Shown: positions 7,241 through 17,129 of the stretch, in pieces | How the letters are laid out: the number at the start of each line of letters is the position of its first letter | Position numbering within the stretch: the first letter of the stretch is position 1 | From: JAAYCI01 sp964472465 | GTDB lineage: Bacteria > Bacillota > Clostridia > Oscillospirales > Ruminococcaceae | Length of the DNA: 64,000 nucleotides | NCBI GenBank assembly: GCA_964472465.1 | Contig: CAYYLW010000001.1 | Coordinates: 1 to 64,000 of the forward strand | Direction: 5' to 3' | The notes under the pieces: generated by a model | Databases searched by the model: none | The model's input: only the letters and a program-made list of their open reading frames with translations | What the model was told of the DNA's origin: nothing | Program-made: the position numbers and the translations under genes

Positions 7241-10200
7241 ATGGATGAGATATACAACTGGGGATACTACCGCTCGCATTGCGGGGAAAACTATGAAAAA
7301 GCGGAGTTTTGGGAACAGTTTTTTGCCCGTTTCGCCCGCTTAATTGTGGAAAACCTAAACCCACGTAGCGTGCTGGACGTGGGTTGTGCGACGGGCTACT
7401 TGGTGGCGGCGTTGCGCGATTTGGGGGTAGAGGCCTATGGGATGGATATTTCCGCTGCTGCAATTTCCCGTTGCCGGGACGATATCCGGCCCTACTTAAC
7501 GGTCTATTCGCTGCTTGACGACGACCGCCCAGTGGGTCTACCCGCCCGGTTTGATTTGGTGACCAACATTGAAGTGCTGGAGCATCTGTATGAGGATGAG
7601 ACGGAAAAAGCACTCTCTATGCTCTGTTCTTTTTCCGACCATATCCTGTTTTCTTCTTCTCCCTACGATATCACCGAAGAGACCCATGTGAATGTGCGCC
7701 AGCCGGAGTATTGGGCACGGCTGTTTGCCACACAGGGTTTCTTTCATTCGTCCGCTTTTGACGCGAGTTCGGTGGCCCCGGATGCGGTGTACTTTACCAA
7801 ACGGCCTGGGCTGGACCTGCCCCGTGTGGTGGAGGATTATGAGCATCAGATGCGCCTAGTGAAAAGTAGCTGGCGCCCACCCGAACCGGGCTTTCATTCG
7901 GCCTTGCTGCTTGGCTATAGGCATGGCCTGGATACCGAAAACCCCAGCAGCCACTATAGCCCTACAACCGAACTTAATTGGGTCTTGCCCCTCCCGCCCG
8001 GGGCCACGGAAGTGGTCTTTTATCCGGCCCATAACCGGCGGTGTATTGCCGAAAACTTAACTTTAACTGCCGCTGGCCAGCGCGTGCAGCTTACGGATGT
8101 GCACGGGGAGGCCCTCGGGGCTTTTGCTTTGCTTACCCAACTGCATGAGCCTGTGTTTGCGAAACTAGATTTCCCCGACGGGGTTCCGGTTCATTTGCAG
8201 CTGGAAGGGCAGATCCATGTTTTGGAAGAGCCTTATTTGGTGCATCCTCTGGCATATCTGCGGGATGAACTGGAGCGCACCAGGGGGGAAGTAAACGCAA
8301 CCACCGCGCTGCTGGAAGAAAAGTTGGCCGCGGAAGAGCAATGGCTCCAGCGGGAAGCCCATTGGGTGGGCCGTGAGCAGCATATCTGCGAGCTTACCTT
8401 GCAACGCGATGCATATAAGGGGATGTATGAGGCGACCATCCATTCCTTTTTCTGGCGTTTGACGGCGCCCTTCCGGTTTTTGCTCCGCGGGCTCCGTGGT
8501 GTTGTGCGCCGGGTATCCCGGACCCTTCCCGGGCTGAACCGTCTGTATCCGTGGCTTTCTTCCGTGCGGCATATGGGGCTGCACACCGTGCGGTTTAACC
8601 AGCGGCATTTTGGTACGTTGGAGGGTCCCCGTTCGCGGGCGATTCCACCGCAGGCCGAGCTAGAAGCGCAAGAGGCCGAACAATTTCCATCTCCCTTGGT
8701 GTTCAGTGTGGTAACGCCGCTGTACAATACGCCCGAACCCTATCTGCGGGATTTACTACAGAGCGTACAAGGGCAAAGCTACCCGTACTGGGAACTCTGT
8801 TTGGCCGATGGCTCTGATGAAGCGCACGCCTATGTGGGAAAATTGGTGACGCGCTATGCCAAAAAGGACCGCCGTATCCGGTACCAAAAGCTGGCCGAAA
8901 ACCAGGGTATTTCCGGCAATACCAACGCCGCGCTGGCTATGGCCACCGGCGCGTATGTGGGGCTGCTAGACCACGATGATATCCTCAATTTGAATGCTTT
9001 GTATGAGATGCGCAAGGCCATTGAAGAGACCGGGGCGGATTTTCTCTATTCCGATGAGCTCTCTTTCCGGGAAGAGGACCTTTCCGATGTTACCGTGGTT
9101 CATCATAAGCCCGATTTTGCCCCGGATACCCTTCGGTCTATCAACTACATCTGCCATTTCACCGTGTTTAAACAAGAGCTGCTGGAGAAGGCCGGGGGAG
9201 GGTACCGTCCGGAATTTGATGGCAGCCAGGACTATGACATGGTGCTGCGCTTGACAGAACAGGCGCAAAAAATTGTGCATATCCCAGAGCTTTTGTATTT
9301 TTGGCGGATGCACCAAAGTTCTGTGGCTGCTGGCGTGGGGGCCAAACCCTATGCGGTGCAGGCGGCGCAAAAAGCCATTGCCGCCCAGCTGGAGCGTCTG
9401 GATCTTCCCGGCGAGGTAGAGTTGGCCCCGGGACACGAAAGTGCCTATCATGTGAAGTATGCTATCAAAGGTTCACCCAAGGTGTCCATCATCATTCCAA
9501 ACAAGGATGAAGCAGCCACCTTAAAAACCTGCATCACGTCCATCTTAGAAAAAAGCACGTGGACGAACTATGAGATTTTAGTGGTGGAAAACGGCAGTGA
9601 AGAGGCCGAAATCCTCACTTATTATGAAGAGATTAAAGGACATCCCCGTATCCGCCTGTTGTATTGGGACCAGGGCTTTAATTACTCTGCTATCAACAAT
9701 TTTGCCGCGCAGCAGGCCACCGGGGAGTACCTGCTGCTGCTGAACAATGATACGGAAGTGATCACGCCCTCTTGGATAGAGGAGATGTTGATGTTTGCCC
9801 AGCGGCCCGACGTGGGTGCCGTGGGCGCAAAACTGTATTATCCCGATGACACCTTGCAGCATGGGGGCCTGGTGCTGGGGGTACTCGGCGTGGCCGGCCA
9901 TAGCCAGCTGGGCGCGCCGCGGAGTGCCCTTGGATATATGGGGAACCTGGTTTACGCCCGGAATGTGGGTGGTGTAACCGGCGCCTGCATGATGCTGCGC
10001 AAAGAAGTGTATTTTGCTGTGGGGGGGCTGAACGAGAAATTTTCGGTGGCCTTCAACGACGTAGATCTCTGCATGCGCCTGTATAAAGAGGGCTACCGCA
10101 TTGTTTTTACCCCCTTTGCCGAGTTGTACCATTATGAGAGTAAAAGCCGTGGTGCAGACACAGCCCCAGAGCGCCAACAACGGTTCCAGAGCGAGGTTCA

Positions 10201-10306
10201 CCGCTTTAAGCATCTGTGGGCCCCCGAACTTGCCGCAGGCGATCCTTACTTTAATAAAAACCTTAGTCTTGATACCACTGCCATTTGTTTTGTGCGGCCA
10301 CTGTAA
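7241..10306 (+). CDS. Methyltransferase-GT2-GT2 fusion for polysaccharide assembly
   Basis: 1021 residues. The ATG at 7241 is chosen because AGGGGAGGA sits 10 bases upstream and a promoter overlaps the longer TTG start at 7142. Residues about 40-190 are a class I SAM methyltransferase (VLDVGCATGY). About 345-430 is charged and probably coiled coil. Two family 2 glycosyltransferase domains follow: one from about 486 (VVTPLYNTPEPYL, then GLLDHDDIL), one from about 745 (VSIIIPNKDEAATL, then LLLLNNDTEVI). Such proteins build or cap cell-surface glycans in the cytoplasm; methylation of a sugar or phosphate could end the chain. It opens the glycan locus. Acceptor and donor sugars are unknown. Confidence 0.85.
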   Translation: MDEIYNWGYYRSHCGENYEKAEFWEQFFARFARLIVENLNPRSVLDVGCATGYLVAALRDLGVEAYGMDISAAAISRCRDDIRPYLTVYSLLDDDRPVGLPARFDLVTNIEVLEHLYEDETEKALSMLCSFSDHILFSSSPYDITEETHVNVRQPEYWARLFATQGFFHSSAFDASSVAPDAVYFTKRPGLDLPRVVEDYEHQMRLVKSSWRPPEPGFHSALLLGYRHGLDTENPSSHYSPTTELNWVLPLPPGATEVVFYPAHNRRCIAENLTLTAAGQRVQLTDVHGEALGAFALLTQLHEPVFAKLDFPDGVPVHLQLEGQIHVLEEPYLVHPLAYLRDELERTRGEVNATTALLEEKLAAEEQWLQREAHWVGREQHICELTLQRDAYKGMYEATIHSFFWRLTAPFRFLLRGLRGVVRRVSRTLPGLNRLYPWLSSVRHMGLHTVRFNQRHFGTLEGPRSRAIPPQAELEAQEAEQFPSPLVFSVVTPLYNTPEPYLRDLLQSVQGQSYPYWELCLADGSDEAHAYVGKLVTRYAKKDRRIRYQKLAENQGISGNTNAALAMATGAYVGLLDHDDILNLNALYEMRKAIEETGADFLYSDELSFREEDLSDVTVVHHKPDFAPDTLRSINYICHFTVFKQELLEKAGGGYRPEFDGSQDYDMVLRLTEQAQKIVHIPELLYFWRMHQSSVAAGVGAKPYAVQAAQKAIAAQLERLDLPGEVELAPGHESAYHVKYAIKGSPKVSIIIPNKDEAATLKTCITSILEKSTWTNYEILVVENGSEEAEILTYYEEIKGHPRIRLLYWDQGFNYSAINNFAAQQATGEYLLLLNNDTEVITPSWIEEMLMFAQRPDVGAVGAKLYYPDDTLQHGGLVLGVLGVAGHSQLGAPRSALGYMGNLVYARNVGGVTGACMMLRKEVYFAVGGLNEKFSVAFNDVDLCMRLYKEGYRIVFTPFAELYHYESKSRGADTAPERQQRFQSEVHRFKHLWAPELAAGDPYFNKNLSLDTTAICFVRPL

Positions 10307-10351
10307 GGAGCTCCGTGGCTCTGCTTTTGTCGCGGGCAAAAAGGAGGACTT

Positions 10352-12199
10352 GTGTCTTTAAACACTGTAGCAACTCGTTCATCCCGGACTATACTTTGGG
10401 GCGAGCTTTCGGCCTTTTCACTCCTTCTTTCCTTCTTTTTCTTTTCCCCCATCGGTTCGGTTGCTTTTCCTGCTGGAGTATCGGTGCTTCTGCACCTATT
10501 TTGGGGCGGTCTTTTTTTCTTCGTTGCGGTTTTTTGTTTCATAGTATGGCTACGACTGGGCACCGTTACGGTTTCTGTGGGTTCTTTGCGTCTGGCTATG
10601 GGGGCTCATCGGGGTTTTTTACTAGTCGTGGCGGGGTATCTGTTTTTTTTGCTACCGGGCCTGTCTACAGCACCGGTATGGGACGCCGGGCTTTATTATT
10701 CTTCCCTATTAGACGGGATATTTTCGTTCGATTTTTCCATACTCTCTTTTATGTCTTCTTTTTCCGGATTCCACCATCCAACACAGGCTCTCTTTTTTCT
10801 CTATGCACCGCTACAGTATCTGTTTCCGGGTAGTGTCCTCGCGTTAAACCTTACCACCCTACTGCTTGGCATTGTCATGCTTTGTTCCTATTATGGATTT
10901 TGCCTTCGTCTTTTTAAAAACAATCGGAACCTGGCTTTGCTCAGCGCTGTTGTTTTTGCGTGCTTGCCACAAACATTGGCTTTTACCACCGGTCTGAATC
11001 CCGATTTTGGGATGTTGGTGGCTATGGCAATCCTTCTTGGATGTTTTGCCTGGGAGCACAAGGTGGGCATGGTATTGGGTGGGGTTTTGCTTTTGTTTTC
11101 CAAAGAGCCGGGTCTACTTTTATACGGTGGCTTTGGTCTTGGGTATCTCGCGTCTCTGATGCCTGGGCTGCCCGCAAAACACCGCACCAAAACTTTTTTC
11201 ATCAGGGCATTTCAGCGCTGGTATCTTCTTATTCCGCTGATTCTCTTTGGTTTGTACATCCTGGGTTTTGGCATGGCGCGCTTGGAAAGCACCGGTGGTA
11301 TAGCCACTCTTTTTGCGGGTGGCACACGGGGTTTTCTGTGGGATTGGCCGCACATCTTCACCATTTTGCAGCAACTCTTCGCGTTCCAATTTCAGTGGGT
11401 TTTTGTGTTGGTGGGTCTACTTGCTTTTCTACGGGCTCGCAAAAAAAAGAACCCCCCCGTTTTTGAGCGTTTCCTCTGGCTTCCTCTGCTGGGAACGATG
11501 CTTGTGTATTTTGTTTTCTTGCTCTTTTATGTGGAAATTGATTTGCTGCGCTATGTTCTTCCCTTTGCGCTTTTGTGGCCCGTGATTTGTGGCTGGGTAG
11601 GGTCCTGTTTTGATTCTGCCTGTCCATTCGTGTTTCGGGTGTCTGCCGGTTGTTTGTCGGGCCTGTTACTGCTGTCTAGCTTTGTCTTGGTTGACCCGAT
11701 TTCCAACCTGCTCTTTCCCTATCGTGTACCTGTAGGAGAAACCCGCTTGATCAATGTCACCCAACTTCCGAGCTTCCACACATTATGCGAGGTAAACTTG
11801 TATAATCGGGAATACCTTGCCTACAGCAGGCTGTTGGATGAGATTGTTGTAGCGTATGGAAGTGGCGAAGATATGCCGTATCTTTCTGTGGGTATTCCCA
11901 GTTACTCTTTGCAGTTTTTTGGTAATGCCGATGGAAATTACCGTCTAGAGTATTCCCCCAAACAGAAGCGCCGGGTGTTTTATGCTGCGGACAGCATTCC
12001 CTTAAACGGGGAAGAGTTTCCTGTACTAGCAGAAGGCTTCGAGCAAACGCTGCCCCGCTCTTTTCGGCTATTGGTTCCTGCCTTCCAGCCCGAAACGCCT
12101 TTGGAAGAGTTGTTGAACACCGTGCAGGTGGAAGGAATTCGCCGTTTTACCGTAGCTGGTTGTTGGATGGACGTCTATCTCTGTACGGCGAAGGGCTGA
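10352..12199 (+). CDS. Multi-pass membrane protein, GT-C/GT39-like glycosyltransferase
   Basis: 615 residues, starting at GTG after AAGGAGG. About 11-13 hydrophobic segments cover residues 15-450, followed by a soluble C-terminal part of about 160 residues. The first large extracytoplasmic loop contains VWDAGLYYSSLLDG, the acidic signature position of polyprenyl-phosphate-dependent GT-C enzymes (GT39/GT83-like). Such enzymes transfer a sugar from an undecaprenyl-phosphate carrier to a polymer outside the membrane. A GtrB-like carrier glycosyltransferase at 24866-25843 could supply the donor. The family call is from topology and loop only; a polymerase role is possible. Confidence 0.6.
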   Translation: MSLNTVATRSSRTILWGELSAFSLLLSFFFFSPIGSVAFPAGVSVLLHLFWGGLFFFVAVFCFIVWLRLGTVTVSVGSLRLAMGAHRGFLLVVAGYLFFLLPGLSTAPVWDAGLYYSSLLDGIFSFDFSILSFMSSFSGFHHPTQALFFLYAPLQYLFPGSVLALNLTTLLLGIVMLCSYYGFCLRLFKNNRNLALLSAVVFACLPQTLAFTTGLNPDFGMLVAMAILLGCFAWEHKVGMVLGGVLLLFSKEPGLLLYGGFGLGYLASLMPGLPAKHRTKTFFIRAFQRWYLLIPLILFGLYILGFGMARLESTGGIATLFAGGTRGFLWDWPHIFTILQQLFAFQFQWVFVLVGLLAFLRARKKKNPPVFERFLWLPLLGTMLVYFVFLLFYVEIDLLRYVLPFALLWPVICGWVGSCFDSACPFVFRVSAGCLSGLLLLSSFVLVDPISNLLFPYRVPVGETRLINVTQLPSFHTLCEVNLYNREYLAYSRLLDEIVVAYGSGEDMPYLSVGIPSYSLQFFGNADGNYRLEYSPKQKRRVFYAADSIPLNGEEFPVLAEGFEQTLPRSFRLLVPAFQPETPLEELLNTVQVEGIRRFTVAGCWMDVYLCTAKG

Positions 12200-12290
12200 C
12201 AATTGGTGTCGGTGTTGATAAAATGCAGTTACTAAAGCCCCCTGTATACTTGCTATGCCGCGATATAACAACCGCTGTATGGAAAAAGAG

Positions 12291-12327
12291 CTACCTATAG
12301 GAAACTCCTAGTAGAAGGCCCTTTTTT
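12291..12327 (+). terminator. Possible terminator after the GT-C-like gene
   Basis: An imperfect hairpin (CTACCTATAGGA with TCCTAGTAG, 12291-12314) is followed after seven bases by six T (12322-12327). It lies in a 366-base gap (12200-12565) that otherwise shows no coding potential apart from a candidate promoter near its end. Confidence 0.4.
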
Positions 12328-12400
12328 ATAACCAAAAGAGCCGGTCCCAATAGGCCTATTCTGTGTCTGGCGGCAGTCCTCTATAACGGGGCGGCATGGG

Positions 12401-12429
12401 TTTCTTTTTAGAGGCAACTATGGTATTAT
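12401..12429 (+). promoter_or_regulatory. Candidate promoter of the glycan export operon
   Basis: TTTCTT (12401-12406), 17 bases, TATTAT (12424-12429) with an extended -10 TGG before it. It leaves a leader of about 130 bases before the TTG start at 12566. The -35 is weak. Confidence 0.4.
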
Positions 12430-12565
12430 GATAAGGTGAAAATTACGCCGTTAAAAAAGTGGTTTCTTGATTTTTGGTACTGCCTGTATACGGAGATCTG
12501 CTTGTGTATCTCGTTCCTGTTACTTTTTATTCATCTGTCACCAGAACAGGGGGAGTATTTTACCT

Positions 12566-13873
12566 TTGAAAATACTGGTTTTATATCGTAAATTTAAATT
12601 CTTTGACCGCCGAACGATTACAGACCACTTATACTCCTTCAAGCGCTACTATCCTGAAGGTGACTTCTTGTATCTGGATGTCTCCTCTCCCAGTATTTTA
12701 ACACCCGCCATTTTATCTTGTCCCTATGATGTGGTTCTGCTTCATTATACCTTTCTGGTACAGCGCATGGATGGCGCAAGATTTGATACCTACTATCGGC
12801 AGGTGGGGCCTAAATTACGCCAGCTGCGTGGTGTGAAAGTTCTGATTCCGCACGATGAGTATTCGGATACGGCAAAGCTGTGGCAAATAGCGCGTGATTG
12901 TGAGGCCAAATACATTTTTTGTAGTTGCTACCCTGAGGATTATCACACCCTTTACCCAAAGAGTGAAATTGGAGAACATTGTGTCCTGCATACCGTTTTG
13001 ACGGGCTATGTGGAACCCACTCTTGTACAAAAATATGCCCCGAAATTAGACCGTAAACGTAGTCTTGATATTGGCTATCGCGCCCTCGATTCCGGCTATC
13101 TGTTTGGCCGCCACGGGTTGCTGAAGGTACAAATCGTTCGGGAATTTGAACGTGCCTTGGCACGCCACCCCACTATCCGCTCAGATATTGCGTTAACCGG
13201 CTATAACAAAAGGACGACCAAATACGGGGGTAAATGGTTCGATTTTTTGTTGTCCTGCCGTACGGCACTGGGCTGCCTGGGAGGGTCCAGCATCATAGAT
13301 GCGGATGGCAGCATCAAAAAACGACTAAGTGTTTATATGAAAGCACATCCAAACGCAAGTTATGAGGATGTGCTTCAACATTGCTATCAAGGACAGGATG
13401 ATACCCTATCGTGTTTTTTATTGGGTCCGCGAAATTTTGAATATGCCATTACAAAAACCTGCCAAGTGTTGGTAGAAGGGGATTACCGCGGGGTATTATT
13501 TCCTGGTACGCACTACATTGAAATCAAAAAAGACTTTTCGAACATTGATGCTGTGATAGAAATGACCCAAAACGAAGAGTATTGTGCACAGTTGGCCGCA
13601 AATTGTTACACTGATCTCGTCCTTTCTGGGAAATATAGCTATGAGGCGTTTGCCCAAACAGTCATAAAACTGGCAACACAAAGTATTGATGGACTCGCGC
13701 CTAGCCAGAAGCAACAGAAAGCGTGGCGGCGCATCAAAAGAAACCCCTATTACAAAGTGCACGCTTTTGGGAGTTTATTAAAATATACCTTTGTTGGTTT
13801 TTGCGGACGTGTTCTAGCATGGATCAGTGAACCCCTCTATCAAAAAGTGCGAAGCCGCTTGGGAATAGGGTAA
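12566..13873 (+). CDS. Uncharacterised GT-B-like protein, paralogue of the gene at 19703
   Basis: 435 residues from a TTG at 12566. This start is preferred because AGGGGGAG lies 10 bases upstream and the protein then begins MKILVLYRKF, matching MNILVLYTKY of its paralogue at 19703-21286. Shared blocks include FKRY, HYTFL, GVKVLIPHDEY (MIPQDEY in the paralogue), LTGY, CLGGSS and a C-terminal VEGDYRGV.PG.HYIEIKKDFSNI. The layout, two Rossmann-like halves with a C-terminal Glu/Asp-rich nucleotide-sugar-binding-like stretch, suggests a GT-B glycosyltransferase, but I do not recognise the family. It is the first gene of a run leading into the ABC exporter. Confidence 0.6.
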   Translation: MKILVLYRKFKFFDRRTITDHLYSFKRYYPEGDFLYLDVSSPSILTPAILSCPYDVVLLHYTFLVQRMDGARFDTYYRQVGPKLRQLRGVKVLIPHDEYSDTAKLWQIARDCEAKYIFCSCYPEDYHTLYPKSEIGEHCVLHTVLTGYVEPTLVQKYAPKLDRKRSLDIGYRALDSGYLFGRHGLLKVQIVREFERALARHPTIRSDIALTGYNKRTTKYGGKWFDFLLSCRTALGCLGGSSIIDADGSIKKRLSVYMKAHPNASYEDVLQHCYQGQDDTLSCFLLGPRNFEYAITKTCQVLVEGDYRGVLFPGTHYIEIKKDFSNIDAVIEMTQNEEYCAQLAANCYTDLVLSGKYSYEAFAQTVIKLATQSIDGLAPSQKQQKAWRRIKRNPYYKVHAFGSLLKYTFVGFCGRVLAWISEPLYQKVRSRLGIG

Positions 13874-13900
13874 GTGTAGGAATATTACGGAGGCTCCTTG

Positions 13901-15085
13901 GTGAAAAACCCCATTGAAGTAAAGAATTTAACAAAATCCTTCATTTTGGTAAAAAATATAGGTATTGGAAAAATTCTTCGTAGAAAAGCGAAAAAAATAA
14001 CCATCCTGGACGATATTTCGTTCACCGTGCAGCCCGGCTCCATTTTGGGAGTTATTGGGCGGAATGGGGCAGGAAAATCCACCTTATTGCGTTTGCTTGG
14101 GAATGTGTATGGTGCCGATAGTGGTTTTATTATGGTACGTGGTGATATTGCCGCTATTTTTGAATTGGGTTCTACGCTCAACCAATTCCAAACGGGCCGG
14201 AAATATGCCCATGATTACCTGTACTTTATGGGTGTTCACAAAAACAAAATCCATGAAATTGTGGAAGAGATTAAAGAGTTCACCGAATTGGATGATTATT
14301 TTGAGCAGCCCGTGCATACCTACTCTTCGGGCATGAAAGCGAAGCTGCTTTTTGGTGTGGCTACTTCCATCAAGGCCGATGTGTTTTTAATTGATGAAGT
14401 TTTGGTGGTGGGGGACGGCTATTTTCAAAGCAAAGCCTGGAAGCGTTTACAGGATATGATCGATGCCGAATCCAGCGGCGTGATTGTATCACATGACTGG
14501 ACTTCTCTTGTAAAACTGTGCCGGCGGGTACTGCTGATACAGGACAAGAAAATTGCCATGGAAGGCCCTGCCGCTGCCGTCATCAACAAGCAACTGGGCT
14601 ACAATGAGGACGATTCACCGGACATTAACCTGTGCAATAAGACCGAACTTTCCCAGCGCACCTACGAAGCGGAGAGTGGCAAAGAGTTTACGTTTGAATT
14701 CGATATTTACGCCAAAATTCCCCCTAAGGGCGGGGTTTTGGGTGTTGATTTTTATATAGAACGGTATGTGGTTGGGGATGGCTGGAACCGTGTTTTTAAC
14801 TGCGAGAGTGAAAAAGAGATTCGTACTCCCGGTGAATACCATATCCGGGTGCATCTTCCAACCTTACCTTTGGTTGCAGGTTTTTATCAGATGTCTATTG
14901 AGATGTTCGTCCCGCTTCTGCCCGGCGAAATCGCTTTTTCTACTGTGTATACCAAAATGAACTGGTTAAACGGGCAGGCGCTGCCACTTACGGTAACTGC
15001 CCCAGAAACAAGAAAAGGTATTTTGGCAGCATCCTTACAATGGAAAGCCGTAAAGTGCAATGCTGTTTCTGAGGAGAAAGCATGA
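13901..15085 (+). CDS. Wzt-like ABC exporter ATPase, first of two
   Basis: 394 residues from GTG at 13901, seven bases after GGAGG; a TTG three bases earlier is too close. The ATPase domain (about 1-240) has Walker A GRNGAGKST, the signature YSSGMKAKL, Walker B VFLIDEVL and H-loop VSHD, all intact. The C-terminal 150 residues form a beta-rich domain like that of Wzt, which in O-antigen ABC exporters recognises the polymer's end. Its ATGA overlap with the next gene couples it to a second, different ATPase. Together with the permease at 16314 it would export an undecaprenyl-linked glycan. Confidence 0.88.
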   Translation: MKNPIEVKNLTKSFILVKNIGIGKILRRKAKKITILDDISFTVQPGSILGVIGRNGAGKSTLLRLLGNVYGADSGFIMVRGDIAAIFELGSTLNQFQTGRKYAHDYLYFMGVHKNKIHEIVEEIKEFTELDDYFEQPVHTYSSGMKAKLLFGVATSIKADVFLIDEVLVVGDGYFQSKAWKRLQDMIDAESSGVIVSHDWTSLVKLCRRVLLIQDKKIAMEGPAAAVINKQLGYNEDDSPDINLCNKTELSQRTYEAESGKEFTFEFDIYAKIPPKGGVLGVDFYIERYVVGDGWNRVFNCESEKEIRTPGEYHIRVHLPTLPLVAGFYQMSIEMFVPLLPGEIAFSTVYTKMNWLNGQALPLTVTAPETRKGILAASLQWKAVKCNAVSEEKA

Positions 15086-16317
15086 ACAAACAATCCGGAA
15101 CACATAAAGACGGTTCGAATAACGCTGCGGATACAGCGGGAAACCAGCATATTCATGTACATGACATAACCAAAATATACCATGGAAGTGGCGGAGAGAA
15201 AAAAACATTTACTGTTCTCGATACGGTGAACTTTAGAATTGAGCATGGAGAACGGGTGGGTATTGTGGGCAGCAATGGCGCTGGTAAAAGTACCCTGCTG
15301 AATATCATATCGGGTTTTACGCAGCAAACAAGCGGCCGTATCGATATTGAGGGTAAGGTAAGCGCTATCCTTGATATGGGCGCGGGAATGCAAGAGGAGA
15401 TGAGCGGACGGGAAAACCTCTACGAAAGTGCGAAGCTGTTTGGCTTATCTGAGGATATTGTGGAGGATAAGGTCCTGGAAATTGCCTCTTTTATTGATTT
15501 GGGTGTGTATCTGGATTTACCTGTAAAAACCTATTCATCTGGAATGAAAGCACGCTTGGCTTTTGGCATGATGACCTTCATTCAGCCAGAGATCTTGATT
15601 ATCGATGAAGTGCTGGGCGTCGGGGATGCCGAGTTTGTTGAAAAGTCGAATCGAAAGCTTGTAGAGCTGTGCAATAATGGGAAAATATTGATTATGGTTT
15701 CCCACTCCATGCATGCCTTGCAAAGTTTTACCACACGGTGCCTTTGGCTTGACCGTGGGAAGCTCATTATGGATGGGAATACCCTAGAAGTAACCGAAGC
15801 CTATTCACAATTTATACGGGCACGGGAAGAGGAAAAAAGACAAAAAGAGCAGGAAAAACGCCTACGCTTCAACAACCAATCGGGCGCTGCCGAAATTACA
15901 CAGCTGCTTTTACGCCTGGCCGGCACGCAAAAAGAACGCACCATATTTGATTTGTTTGATGATGTTGAAATTGAAATGCAGATTAAGGCCACGGCGGAGT
16001 TATCTTCTTTTCATGTGTGCGTGGACATAGAGCTGGAAGATGGAACTTTATTGCTGCAAGATTCTTTCGGCGAAAAGGAACTGTCTCCCTTGCATGCCGG
16101 TGAAAGCATAAAGCTCACCGCCACCCTGGAGCATTGCCGCCTGGCGCAGCGGGTATACACCCTGATTTGCCGTGTATACCATGAAACAGTGCAAGTGGCA
16201 AGCCGGACAGTTACGTTTGAAATGGTGAATAATAAAATCCGATATTACAATACTTCTTTGTTCTATCCGGAGTATTCAATGCAGTATATTGAGATTAAAA
16301 CGGAGGTTTGTGAATGA
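15082..16317 (+). CDS. Wzt-like ABC exporter ATPase, second of two
   Basis: 411 residues, starting inside the stop of the preceding ATPase (ATGA). Walker A is GSNGAGKST, signature YSSGMKARL, Walker B ILIIDEVL and H-loop VSHS; all are intact. A charged linker (REEEKRQKEQEKR, near residue 250) joins the ATPase to a beta-rich C-terminal domain. It resembles the first ATPase but is clearly diverged, so a heterodimeric motor is possible. Its stop overlaps the permease start (ATGA at 16314). Usual Wzt/TagH exporters use one ATPase. Confidence 0.88.
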   Translation: MNKQSGTHKDGSNNAADTAGNQHIHVHDITKIYHGSGGEKKTFTVLDTVNFRIEHGERVGIVGSNGAGKSTLLNIISGFTQQTSGRIDIEGKVSAILDMGAGMQEEMSGRENLYESAKLFGLSEDIVEDKVLEIASFIDLGVYLDLPVKTYSSGMKARLAFGMMTFIQPEILIIDEVLGVGDAEFVEKSNRKLVELCNNGKILIMVSHSMHALQSFTTRCLWLDRGKLIMDGNTLEVTEAYSQFIRAREEEKRQKEQEKRLRFNNQSGAAEITQLLLRLAGTQKERTIFDLFDDVEIEMQIKATAELSSFHVCVDIELEDGTLLLQDSFGEKELSPLHAGESIKLTATLEHCRLAQRVYTLICRVYHETVQVASRTVTFEMVNNKIRYYNTSLFYPEYSMQYIEIKTEVCE

Positions 16318-17105
16318 GTTTTTTGGGGTTTACCCTGCGTGATATAAAACAGACCTATAAAATATACCGTATGAATTTGCGCAACCGTTATCTCGGTTCC
16401 CGAATGGGGCTTTTTTGGGCCATTTTAAACCCGCTCCTCATGTTGGGCGTGTATATTTTTGTGTTTGGGGTTATGATGCGTGTCACCGTAGCCGGCAGTA
16501 CTAGCCCGCTGGATTATGTGCGCTGGTTCATCTGTGGCTTTTCCCCTTGGATGGCCTTAAGCGAAGGTATCACCTTGTCTTGCTCTTCTATACTGTCCAA
16601 CATTCAACTCGTAAAATCTTTTGCCATGAAGTCTGAGCTCCTGCCCATCTCCTCCGCCTGCCTTGGTTTGCCACAATTGGTGGTGGGCCTCACGGTGGTG
16701 ATTCTACTGTCTTTTATAACAGGGGCGGGCATCTCCTTGCACATCTTGTGGCTCTTAGCCGTTATTCCGCTCATGTTTATGTTTTTGTCCGGTCTCGCCT
16801 TTTTCCTTTCCGCTTGTACGGTATTCGTGCGGGACATCCTACAGTTTATTGGAACCATCCTCATGGCGCTTATGTTTATGTCTCCGGTATTCACCCCCAT
16901 AGAGTCCATGCCTTGGATTTTGCAAGTGGTTTCTCCCTTTAATCCAATCTATCAAATTGTCGATCCCTTCCGGCAGATTCTATTTTATCAGCGCGCTCCA
17001 AGTCTTTTGGGGCTGCTTTATCTGCTTGGGCTTACCTTGGTATTATGGGGAGTCGGTTTATGGTTCTTCCGGCGGCTCAAAGGTTTTTTTGAATCTGCAC
17101 TATAA
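16314..17105 (+). CDS. ABC-2 type polysaccharide export permease (Wzm/TagG-like)
   Basis: 263 residues with a cytoplasmic N-terminus carrying RNRYLGSRMGLFWAILNPL, the amphipathic gate segment typical of Wzm/TagG, followed by about six membrane spans. It is translationally coupled to the second ATPase. Its role is to move a lipid-linked glycan across the membrane. It is the only permease gene in the cluster, so it probably works as a homodimer with the two ATPases. Confidence 0.9.
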   Translation: MSFLGFTLRDIKQTYKIYRMNLRNRYLGSRMGLFWAILNPLLMLGVYIFVFGVMMRVTVAGSTSPLDYVRWFICGFSPWMALSEGITLSCSSILSNIQLVKSFAMKSELLPISSACLGLPQLVVGLTVVILLSFITGAGISLHILWLLAVIPLMFMFLSGLAFFLSACTVFVRDILQFIGTILMALMFMSPVFTPIESMPWILQVVSPFNPIYQIVDPFRQILFYQRAPSLLGLLYLLGLTLVLWGVGLWFFRRLKGFFESAL

Positions 17106-17129
17106 TAGATTGGCAGTTGTAAGGGGAGA

